This document shows, one piece after another, positions 24,403-35,743 of a stretch of 64,000 bases of DNA. Numbering within the stretch: position 1 is the stretch's first letter; every line of letters begins with the position of its first letter. Source of the DNA: Petrosia ficiformis (taxonomy: Eukaryota; Porifera; Demospongiae; Haplosclerida; Petrosiidae); the NCBI GenBank assembly GCA_947044365.1, contig OX345640.1:6064001-6128000 (forward strand). Reading direction: 5' to 3'. The position numbers were made by a program, and so were the translations under genes. The notes below the pieces were generated by a model. That model was not told the origin of the DNA, did no database searches, and was given only the letters and a program-made list of their open reading frames with translations.

Positions 24403-24996
24403 TACTGTAAATTCCATAATGTTAACGGCCATTATATTTAACGTTTTATGAATGTGTAAGGGTTTAACGAACATTTATGTTAACGATTTTCATTTTTTAA
24501 GGATTTTCATTTTCAAAAATTTCAGAAATGCCAATTTTCTCAAAAGGTTTCTTTAGAGTTTCTTTGTTGTCAGATAGTGTGAAGATAGCTGAAATCACCC
24601 AGTTAGCATGCCAGGGCTTTATCACCGAAACTCTAAGATCCACCTTGATATCGCTCACAGACTTTCCTTCATCCATAGCTACTCTCACTTCATCTGCGTA
24701 CCATCTTGAAAACGAAGCTTTCATCATTTGTTTAAAGTCTCCATTGACTTCAACATCCAGGGGCTGCAGCTCTCCTGTGCAACTAGCAGGAATCTGGCAA
24801 GAAAGATAGACTGGAGGACCTGGCTGGTGTCAACCAACGATGGATAGACATCTTTACTTAGCTTAGACAACGTGTTTTTTATATGCGCATGCGCAAACTT
24901 TACTTAAATTATAACGACCATTAATTTTAACGAAAATCAACTTCTCGTTAATTTCGTTAACATTAATGGACCGTTAACATTATGGGATTTACAGTA
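24403..24996 (-). mobile_element. Internally deleted pogo/Tigger-like transposon with TIRs
   Basis: Termini TACTGTAAATTCCATAATGT and, reverse-complemented, TACTGTAAATCCCATAATGT, continuing through TTAACGG, at 24403 and 24996. They start and end with TA, as expected for TA-target elements. Sub-terminal GTTAACG motifs repeat inside. A transposase C-terminal piece lies between the TIRs on the minus strand (24497-24727). At 594 bp it is far too short for a complete element. Confidence 0.85.
24497..24727 (-). pseudogene. DDE transposase C-terminal fragment (pogo/Tigger/Jerky type)
   Basis: A 76-residue frame with SFSRWYADEVRVAMDEG, then KPWHANWVISA and KKPFEKIGISEIFE. The order (a Lys-Pro-x-His-Ala-x-Trp segment followed by a GI...F end) is the C-terminal part of the DDE_1 superfamily endonuclease. 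Catalytic residues are upstream in the family and absent here. It is enclosed by the TIRs of the element at 24403-24996. Confidence 0.7.
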
Positions 24997-27626
24997 CCCA
25001 TGGCATGGTGGCAACTAGTATGACGCAATTTTCACAGGATGCTACCGTCCTATAATTATAATTACATGTGTATACACATATCTCAGAATGAAACTGTGAA
25101 CATACTTTTAGGGATTAATACATTTTATCAATTCTGGTAACTTATCCAGAAAACAATACACATAATACATTTACAACAATTATTATTGTAAAATAATATT
25201 TTATAGACTGCAGGGCCATCCTTGTGATTTCTCAAAGTATTGTGACGTTGTACATTTGTGATGTGAGACTATAGCTTTTCTGGCTGGTTTGAACAGCCTA
25301 ATCACTTCATTGACTGGAGAGATGCTGTAAATGACATAGGTGGGTGATAATTTCCTGAAAAACAAATGGTTGAATTCATAACCTATACAGAACAGAAATT
25401 ATCTGAAAGACATGAGAACTGAAAGCAAATGGAGTCAAAAATCAACAAACCAATGCTTCAAATTTTGGTTCATTATCCTTTGTCGTCTTCTTCCTTGTTT
25501 GAAAATCGTCAGAAATCCAATCCCTAACTTCACACTACTGTCAACATGCAACATGTGTATCCCAGTTCAGATTGGAAAGGGGTTGAACCTGAAATAAAAA
25601 AAATTCTGTCGAAGATGGTAATATTTGGTTTTCCTACATTGACTGAGGCACAATGAAATACAAGACATTACACTTGATAAGAAGTTGGCCACATCATTGA
25701 ACCTCCTTTCTGTGAGAAAACATTTGTAACAAAGCTGAATATTTTGTGATCATGGAAAACAAATATTCAATGAGCATGATTAATACAAACCCTTTGGTGG
25801 AGTATTGGACATTATAATATTATACATGTATATATGTCCTCAAGAAATCCTTCAGAATGGTACCTACTGTATGCTGAACTAATACATCTACCTACCAGTG
25901 GTCCACTGTTCAAGTAGCAATCCTTGTACTTAAAAATTACATGATTATTTTTATTCACTGACCTTGTGAATTTGTTTCTAAAGCAACACTGAAGATTGGA
26001 TACAACAGTACAAAGTCCAACCATATAAATGTACTTAAAACTGATAAAACATAAAACATTACCAAAACGTATTTTCGTGTCATATTTTCTGAATCTGTGC
26101 ATAGTCTGCATGCATTGAGTCTATACTTCATCATTGTATATACCAAAGGAATGTATCAACATGGAAAAACAAACCGTTTGCTCTATCCATCACTCCATAT
26201 AAAATTATAATTATGGTAAACTAATTAGTCAATATTAGTTACCAATTTGAGTATATATGTCCCATGTGTGATGATAGTCTGTAGATTGTCCCATATCTTG
26301 TAATGTGATGTGCTGGCAATGTGAGACTACCCCATTCAGTTTCTCAATGACGTAATTTTACAATAGCATGCTAAGAAAGGAAATGCACACCTACTTAGTG
26401 GGATACAAAATTTACTGCAATTCACAGGGTCTTGGACGCCACAAATTACTGTAGATTGTGTGCCCTGGTTTCTCAAACTGTATACTCATCAGTTGGATTC
26501 TGTATAGAACATATTTCGTCAAGCAACATAATGTACACTCATACACTCACACCTGTATGGACAGTAGTCCTTGTATACATCTTCGAGAATAACTGAACAG
26601 CACTACACAGTCAATGATGAACTAGCCTCGTAAGCCGAATTACCAAAATAGAGGACAGGACCCTATGGAGACTCTCAAGCCATGGCTTTGGCATGAATCT
26701 GTACAGGTCTAATCTAAATCTTCACGACAAAACATGGCGTCAATGTGCTATTTGGTCATTCTTTCTGAAGTAACATTGAAGATTGGCTACAACAGTATAA
26801 ATACCAAGAAGCTATTGAAATGTACTGAGAAAACAAGATTAAAATGTACTTCATAGTTTCCGTGTCATACTCTGTTGATAATGACACGGAAATTTTGAAG
26901 CAAATGAATATATCAACAGCTATCATCAGTCATCACTGTGGATAACAGAGCATTTGCTCTATCCATCACTTGATAATTACAAACTTAACTATATGTCTCC
27001 AGATGGTCCTGTCTTGTACTATGGTATGCTAGAAAGAGAATAGCCTATTCTAGGTTGTAATTTACAACAGGATGCTCAGAAAGGAAGTGTAGCTACACCT
27101 ACTTAATAAATTCTCTTCAATTCACTGGGTCTTGGATGTATCACACCACAAATTACAGTACATTACGAAAGTATACTAATATGATGGTGGCATGTCAGCA
27201 TTCTATCGTGCCCACGTTTTGTTGGATATGGTCGTCTAATCATTCAGCATTAAAGGTTTTAAGAGAATGCGCAAAGTACCATAATGTGAACATTGAGGGT
27301 CATAATTATTAGTTCAGGTGATCAAAATAGTAGTGACCATGAATTTCAAAGTGGAGCTGTAAGGGTGAATGCATGAGCCTAACTTGCAGGCCATGTTTAT
27401 TTTTTATAATATATACCACATCATTATAACATATAGTTGATATAGGAATTGTATGGAGGGATTAGATATTTTATAGAAAAAGTGATTACACATGTACACA
27501 CACATAACTATAATTATAATGAACTTCTCTACTGCACAAAGCTTAAGTATGGAAGAAAATTTCTAAAAGAAAATAATATATAATACTCTTCTGGTAGTGT
27601 GGTGATCATGACATTCATTTCTGGAA
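24997..27626. other. Intergenic spacer between receptor copies A and B
   Basis: No gene recognised. It carries blocks shared with the other spacers (25200-25480 with 8740-9060; 26470-26900 with 10060-10450 and 34650-35210) and two partial copies of the interspersed repeat at 26410-26470 and 27110-27240. Short frames at 25812-26146 overlap repeated DNA and show no family features. Confidence 0.55.
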
Positions 27627-30600
27627 TCATTCAGGCTCCTTAGCCTTCACAAACTTGAAATTGTTTTTCTGTTGTATTTCCTTTTTTGGAAACAGTACTT
27701 TCATCCATTTCATACAATGTTGCCAAGTAATCATATAAAGTAGAATTACGAGTGGTAACAATGCAAAAGTGAAAATTGTAGACACATAAGAGAGATCAAT
27801 ATAACTGTACTTCTCTAGTTCATCTTTACTACATGTAGTCTTATTAGTCTCTTGATCCAAAATGTATCCTGGTAGTTCACATAAGAAATTATCATTAAGA
27901 GCTCTACTAAGCTTTGTCTGTGCGTTGATTGAAAGAGTGAATAAAATTCCATTGAGTGCAGCCACACAACCCACAATAAATAAATCCAAAAGCATCTTTT
28001 TTTCTGCTGTATTGATGACAACATCCTTTCTCCGTATAGACCAGCCAAACTTCTAAAAATTACCATTGAATGCAAATACAAATAAAAGTATATAAAATCA
28101 GTCACTTAAAATGAATTTGCAACTTGCATGCATGGTGTATAATTAAAGTGGTAGAATGTTTCGAGCAGATTTTTTAATCTATTGACTGTTAAAGTAGAAC
28201 TTAGTACAAAAGGATTATACACAGCTGCTGGAGAGATAATATAGATACAAATTTGGTATGCAGTGGAATGGTGCAATAACGAACAGGATAATCACTGCCA
28301 TCATCTCTTAAATCAATTTTTATAACTTGTTTGCATAATTATAATTGCTTACCATTTGAATGTGAAAGAGTATTATCATCAAAAAGAACATACCAAGACT
28401 GCAGAGAAATACTCCAGTAAATATTACATAGGTGAAGTTAAATATATCATGTTTTGATGCACAAAAGAATGTTGGAAAGCCACTTTGAACGGGAAGAAAA
28501 TCTGTATTAGTCGTTATTGTGATAACGAATGGTAATACATAGATGATAACTATATGGAAAGAGAATGCATAACATAATAATAGTATATTAGAACACTGGA
28601 GCTACTACCTATTGAATATTGGATGGCAAATACTAATTAAAAATATCTGCGCAAGTTATGAAATCAATTTTGGTATAATGTTCTCACCCAATACAGGAAC
28701 TGAAGCATGGATCCATTTGGCTAACTTCAGATAATGATTTGCATTAATTGGAAACAGTAATTTCCAAAAAATTACAGCCACAATTACAATCCATATCACT
28801 GCTATGCTAGGGTTAATGATAATTAACACACCTAAAAAATGAAACAATTCCTGCATGGAATATTATATAATAATAATATATAAAGTTAACATCGGGAACT
28901 ATGATTGGCTTAGTGAGATTCCGAATTCGATCATCACTAACTTCAAATCGATTGACAATTGATTAAAATTGGTGGAGGTAATTACGCCAATTAGCTAGTC
29001 AATTAATGCAAAAAACCCTCCCATTTGATGACCAAAAAGGCTTCTGTCACTTCCAAATTATACATTATTTGCTGTTGCTTCGCTTGAAAAATATGTCTTT
29101 TGGAATAATTAGCTAGCATAATTGATATCACAGACTGACAAATTAGTTACAATCGATAATTAGAAGAATTTTCAATATTGATTGATTAATCGATTAATCA
29201 TCCTAGCTGTATAATATTTATACCTATTAGATGCAAGGTTGATTGCATGGATAAAGCTTATGTAAGGTGTAATTTGATATACAGGCATGAGAGAATTAGA
29301 AACAAAAAAAGTCAAGAATTCAACTAGGTATTGAATGGCTAGCCCTGGCCATGTGCTTGTAAACATCAGGCATTTGCAAGGTTCTATCTAGAGATTGTGG
29401 TTCAGGGGGGAGCAAATTTCACACAGAAATTCTTTTGGTTGGCCACACCCATCCTTAAACCTGTTCTGCAAACAGTTGTAGACACTATTTCGCAGTAGTA
29501 CTATAATTATCTGAAGTTTTGAGGGGGAGGCTGGGCTTTTTTGGGAGGAAACATTACCACCACCAATCGTCCACCCACACCCCAATAAATATAACCCTGA
29601 TTTGTACATATAACAACTTGATTTGTGGGTCCATGGAGTACTCTGTAGTCTTTCTGCTCATGTTTGGAAAGGTATCCGATGGACTGAAATTTGACCATAA
29701 TATTACACCAATATATAGAGCTTCAGTTCATCTAGTTAGTATAAACATACGTGATCATTAGCTTACGCCAGTTAGGTCTTTGCGAGAGTTAGAAACAGAT
29801 CTGAGCATATACAGATACGAGTGCATATCAAGAAGAATACTAACATTGACGTGCTATTTCAGTAGAGATACATCTTGCCTTGACTATGCAGTATATATTC
29901 AGTCATTTATTTGGGGTCTCAAAATTGTCAGTCCAGTATTACCTCTGCTCTTTATACTCTCTTGCTGAGTCACATGTTTAAACAACAACGTGGTTAAAAT
30001 GTATACAGCAAGATGTGTAATTATATAAGGTTGTGTAGTTAAGTTAAACTATAAATTGTACATTTTACACTAACCAAACTGAAGTTTGCATGACCAGGTA
30101 GTCATAGATCTGCATCAGGGCTAAATTAGCCCATGCAGGTTAAATGTTTACTCCAGCTTTGATTTGTTTTTCGCAATTGCTTTTTAGCCTAGGCCAGACC
30201 TGGGCTACAGTTAACCTATGTTAACTGTGTTAGTCTAAACATAGTAGGACAGGCAATCAATGTAAAAATTAATAGGTTATCTTAACTTTTACTTGGTTAC
30301 AAGTTTCAATGCTGATTTGTTTTTCTAGCTAGGTAATATTTATAGTTATTTATATGGACTAGTATAATGTACATATCATAATAAAGTATAGCAGAATGAC
30401 AATATCAATACAATTTATATAATTGTAACCTGTGGTGTATAATTAGTGAAAACAACAGATGTACTTGCTCATTCCAGAGAGTTTATACCACTAAGTGCAG
30501 CAATTTAATATTAGATACATGCTTGAGTGGGAGCACATGTACGTAATTACTGTGGCTATGTATTTGAAGTACATGTATATTGTAATGTGCGCCATGTTTT

Positions 30601-33600
30601 ATGATGGCATAAACTTGATTCACCTATGCATGGCGAGGGTTAACAAATATGTTTATGACTTAGTGGTTCCTTACATAAATCCATGTACACAGAAGTAAAT
30701 ACATGAGGTAAAATGCAGAGACGTGTATGGATAATGTTTGTAATATATTATGTTCTTAATCGCAGTATTATCAATGTGTATTTGCACATGATAAACATGT
30801 ATAATAATATAGGACCTGATATAACACAGTAAGCACTGGGTTGTTGTAAACTTTTTATAAGGTCATCATCAGAACACACTAAAGTTCTCCCACTTAGCAA
30901 GTTAATTAAAATACATAAAGCTATAAGGATGAAGAAGACAGTTGCAAATGAATAGAGGAATGGTTCATGTAACTTATGCCATACTGAATACAACACAACA
31001 ATGTACACAAATAAAACAGAAGGAAGTCTCAACCTGTAGTAGAATTTAAAGTATTATTACAATAAAATTTAAAGCTTTTGAAACATTAGTCTGGCATAGC
31101 CACACAATTTGCTTGGAAGAGAAAGGGCCTTCTCTTCAGATGAGCATATGTTTAGTTTAGATGTCCTATTCAGTAGTTGTGGGGCTTGTGGCAGATGTGC
31201 TGTTGAAAAAATGATATTCAAACCATGTGGTACTATATAAATGTCTAGCTGCTTTTAAGTTAATTGCTTTCTGCATTGTGCATATGAAGTATGGCATTTT
31301 ATAGTCATGTTTGTTATGGTCATGACAAAATATGGTAGCATCAGCTTATCCATTTTTGTCCAGACTATTAACAAACATGACTATAGAATTTAATATTGTG
31401 TTAAAACTATCTTGCATAGACTCACATTTTCTTTCTATTAATGCAGACCACAACAATAAACAGAGAAGTAAGAATTATGTTAAAAGTAAGAATTATGTTA
31501 GAAGTAAGAATTATGTTAGAAATAGTAGAAAAATACATGATATCGATCCTAATTGCTGCAGAACTCTTATATAATCGTTGAAACTGAGTACAGTGTGGTC
31601 GACATGTGTAGTTGAGTAGATAAAACCCATCAGCACATGTTATATCCTGGAAATTAACTTTAAAAAGTTAAATTATTATTATGTACAAATATGGAGTAAT
31701 ATCACATACCTGTTGGAAGAGTTGCCAAGTAAAGCAACAGTTCATTTGGTAAACTGAATTGCACTTGTCTAGTAAATAAATGTTTGTATTCCATCCTCTG
31801 GACAATGATTATAGTTTAGAAGTAATTTATTTTTATGATGGGTAGTAAATGATAATACAAAATATTAATGTAATAATAATAATTAATTAACTATTATAAA
31901 ATTGAACATACACGTCATTATTGTCTAACATTCACTTACATATATTGTTATACTTACCATGTCAAGATCTTCATTCACTACTGGATATATCAGTAAACAA
32001 ACTACTGGTAATAGTGCATCTAAACACATTGGAACTATAACTATGGTGAAAACATTGGAATGACGTCAAATTGTATAGCATTGTTTTATGTTAATCATTA
32101 TATAGTTCCGAAGTTAATTTTGATGTCAGCTCTAAAAATTGTTCTGTAATTTCAGCCAATTTATTTATAATATTTATGAATTTAATAACAACTGGTGTGC
32201 CCCTATGTGATGAATATCAATGAGCAATAGAACCGTGCCCTTCCCATTATCTCTATGTTATTGTTGATGTGAACTGACATTAATACAAACAAAATTCATG
32301 TGATTATCTAAGCAGTATACAACAAACATATGTAACCGAATTTGAAAAAATCAGGCTTTTGGGATAATTATTAAATTTGAGATATGAGTGAAAATAGACA
32401 GTTATGGCTACTTGGGTGATCACTGTTTTACTACATAAAAAGCTTCAATAACATCTTACCTATTCACTCATACCTTCAGAGAAGTTTGGCTTGTAGTTCA
32501 TGTAGTTTACTGCACTTTGCTTGTAGTTCATGTAGTTTACTGCACTTGGCTTGTAGTTCATGTAGTTTACTACACTTGGCTAGTAGTTCATGTAGTTTAC
32601 TGCACTTGGCTTGTAGTTCATGTAGTTTACTACACTTGGCTTGTAGTTCATGTAATTTACTGTTTACACTTGGCTTGTAGTTCATGCAGTTTACTGTTTA
32701 CACTTGGCTAGTAGCTTACACATTTAATTGGTAGTGGGTTGTGCTAGAATAAAGGGCTTGGCAAAGCATAATTATAATCGATGAATAATGAAAAATGAGT
32801 GCCAAAAATTTCAGGGGGGGCCAGGCCCCCCCTGGCCCCCTCTAAATCCGCCCCTGATTATAAGAATTTAATAACAACTGCTGTACCCTGTATATATGTA
32901 TTATAATAAATATTAATGTAGTACAATACATGCACATACTTAATAATCAGAACTTGTAACTTCTTCAACTATACTGAGTAATAATTGTGCAGTGATTATA
33001 TAACATACCTGATATATTTTGGAAAAAATATCCAACTTCTGGATTAGAAGTTTGCCTGTCTTGAAGATTGTTTAAGTATGGACGACAGATCTGATCAATA
33101 TCTACATGTATGTCATCCTTTAGATAATAATAATAGTAAAGATTATTGAAGTGACATTATAGAATATGTCTTAACTCGTTCACTTTCATATTAAATGGTG
33201 AAAAGGTATCCCTATGATTACTTTGTGGTATCCAACATTCATTAACACACACTGAAACACAACATCCTACCATAGCTACTATCTACTCTTCTTACTTTTT
33301 AGAGGTTCTTGTGTAGAACTTTAGGAATATATATAATGCACCCAGAACAGCCAGTTTCTATGTAAAGCTACAAGCAGCTTTCTTCCTGCTGGTCTGTAGA
33401 GTTCAAGCATGCGTTCTATCATGCGTATGCCCATTAATTGACTGAGATCCCCTGAATGACTTAACTAGGTATGTACAATTCATACTCACATCAGTAACAA
33501 AAACATAATTATATATATATACATACATCGAGCTTGTGGGAAAGCAATTATAGGGATGGCACTATATGGGCCATAATAATAATAATCACTATGTAATTAG

Positions 33601-34177
33601 GTAAAATACGATCTAAATTACACGTAACAAAAATTGTTAAATGACTAAGTGTATCACTGTAAAAAATAAATAGGTTTCAATCCTCATTGGTTATACGATA
33701 ATAACAATAAATATTACGCTCATGGATGAAAGCAATCAATTACACCTACCTTTTCTTACTAGATAATGTTTAAAAGTGATCTCGATCTATTTTGACTCAG
33801 TAGCATATAAAATACATCCAGAATAGTATGAAACGATTACAATGCACTTTAACATAATAAATGTCATAGTTATTATAAGTGCAATGTGTCATTCCATACT
33901 GATTATTCTGGAAATGCATGAACAAAGACATCTGTTCTTTTCACAGATACAGGAATAGAAATGATAATAATACAGCACATGCTATAATAGTATTAATGTT
34001 TGCTTTATTACACTAGTCAAGATGAAATTAAACTAGTACTTGTAAACATTGCCTAGCAATTAGTATTAATGAAAACAGAAATACATTAAACTCCTGTAAA
34101 CCAACTGAAATGCTGAAGATGAATCAAAACTATGTTATTCAAAAAGTATGCAGCTTTTAATTATTGTTGCTCACCAT
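27627..34177 (-). CDS. Frizzled-class receptor, copy B (rearranged, possibly a pseudogene)
   Basis: Minus-strand exons: ATG exon end 34175-34177; 33009-33117; 31958-32034; 31710-31797; 31426-31657; 30816-31033; 28688-28831; 28353-28549; 27627-28052. Differences from A and C are: the N-terminal membrane exon is missing; CRD exon 2 lost seven codons; the linker exon lost its normal acceptor and one base, and a conserved Cys with them; TM1 gained two extra six-residue repeats (SNIILT type); the TM2 intron lost both splice sites and is read through (adds HKLHEP and neighbours inside TM2). Each change is a multiple of three or compensated if the acceptor at 31798 is used. The eight exons total 1491 nt, an open frame of about 497 aa. 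Without a signal anchor and with charged residues in TM2, normal receptor function is doubtful. Confidence 0.55.
32485..32705. repeat. 30-bp tandem repeat, about seven units
   Basis: Units of the form CTTGTAGTTCATGTAGTTTACTGCACTTGG repeat from 32485, with later units slightly longer (ACTGTTTACACTTGG). The 30-bp period keeps several frames open on both strands (Leu-Ala-Cys-Ser-Ser and similar), so those frames are artefacts. It lies in the intron between CRD exons 1 and 2 of copy B. There are no spacers, so it is not CRISPR-like. Confidence 0.95.
32811..32857. repeat. GC-rich element end
   Basis: A short GC-rich stretch (GGGGGGGCCAGGCCCCCCCT) ending TAAATCCGCCCCTG. Its reverse complement starts CAGGGGCGGATTTAGAGG, a form I know from ends of hAT-like elements in animals. 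No opposite end or 8-bp duplication was found, so it may be a truncated end. Confidence 0.35.
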
Positions 34178-35743
34178 TCTCCACCAATGTTTACTCTTTG
34201 CTCTTAAATCAACGATTACAGTCTGACTTGCAGAATTTCGAGCGTAGGGCGTTACTGTGGAAATTTTTATATCCACCATAATTATGTCTTGTTGTGAGGT
34301 GTGGCTCGCCATCACATCAAAGCCTTCGTTGCAAATGAATGCAACTCTACTTTTTTTAAGTGCCCTAAGCTAAGTTCAATGTAATGTTATATGCATTCAT
34401 TAATGTTTTCACATTTTAATTGATGAATATATATAATTATATTAAAACATTACTTTATCTAATAGCGGGGATGAACTGAACCAACAGGCCTGTAGTTATC
34501 ATAACACAGAAATTGCTATATATAGGAAGCATGAGTATGATCTACATATCAGAGATGTTGTGCACAGCATTTTTACCCATAACATCTGTATGAATGTATT
34601 TGCAGTGACTATGACAATATATTCTATAAACATTTTCCTTCCCAGGTTCCAAAAACTGTACACTCATTAGATTTGAGTTGGATTTGGTATAGAACATACT
34701 TCAATTAGCAACGTAATGTGTACTCATGGAAACAGATCATCCTTCCAACACCTGCATGGACAGTAATCCATTGTGTAAATTTCTGAGAGTAACTGGACAG
34801 CATTACACAGTCAAGATTGAAAGACAACCAAACTTGTATAGTTAATGTACTGCAGACTGTCAGTATACTCTCATCACACAGCCATGGCTCTTGGATCAAT
34901 CTGTGTGTGCTATTCAAAATTTTTATCGGCATGCTTCATCACGACAAGAGTTGGTGGCAATATTGTATTTGGAAAAGAAATCATTGACAATGCTGAAAAT
35001 TGGCTACAACAGTATAACGACCAACCACATAAATTAATTTTACTTAAGGCTGATAAAACAAGATCAAAACGTATTTCACAGTTTCCATGTCATACGTTCT
35101 TGACAATGAATCTGTCCATAATCTGCATACCAAATTGAGTTTGTACATTGTCATTATAGAACCATTATAGCAAAGGAACATATCAACAACTATCATCAGT
35201 CATCACTATGGAAAACAAACCATTTCCCCTATCCATTATAATTGATGATTATGGTATTGTCACATGATAGTTCGCCTTAGTTTTGTGATGATAGTCTCTA
35301 AATGGTCCCATCTTGTAATGTAATATGCTGACAATGTGAGACCAGGCCATTAATTGAGTTCCATATAATGACGTAAACATGGTAAGAAAGGAAGTGCACA
35401 CCTACTTAGTAGGATACAAAATTTACTCCAATTCACAGGGTCTTGGATGTACCACACCCCAAATTACTGTAGATTACGAGGGTATACTAATGTGAGCATG
35501 TCAGCATTCTATTGCCCATTACAGTCATGCTTTGTAGTATATGTACTACGTCAACTTTTTTTTAAATTATCAATAGCATATAGTTGATATTGTAACTTTA
35601 TGGAGTGCTTAGATTTCTTATATACAAAATTGATTACACATGCACATATAATTATATAATGAATAAATGACATAATGAACATTTCTACTGCACAAAGTAT
35701 ATGGAAGTAAAATTGCAAATGAATACAATATACATTTTAAATA
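34178..35743. other. Promoter-like block and spacer between receptor copies B and C
   Basis: 34178-34340 carries the shared upstream block of the receptor copies. 34400-35250 repeats spacer sequence also found at 9800-10450 and 26470-26900. A partial interspersed repeat lies at 35410-35540. No gene was recognised; the 97-codon frame at 34845-35138 is in repeated spacer and not conserved. Confidence 0.5.

Noticed and set aside
32476..32711. Open frames on both strands and a possible CRISPR-like array
   Set aside because: A direct 30-bp tandem repeat without spacers. The period keeps frames open by chance, and the setting is a eukaryotic intron.
32170..32890. Possible hAT insertion bounded by repeated AATTTAATAACAACTG
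   Set aside because: The repeated flank is longer than an 8-bp duplication, and only one hAT-like end is visible, so a local duplication is as likely.
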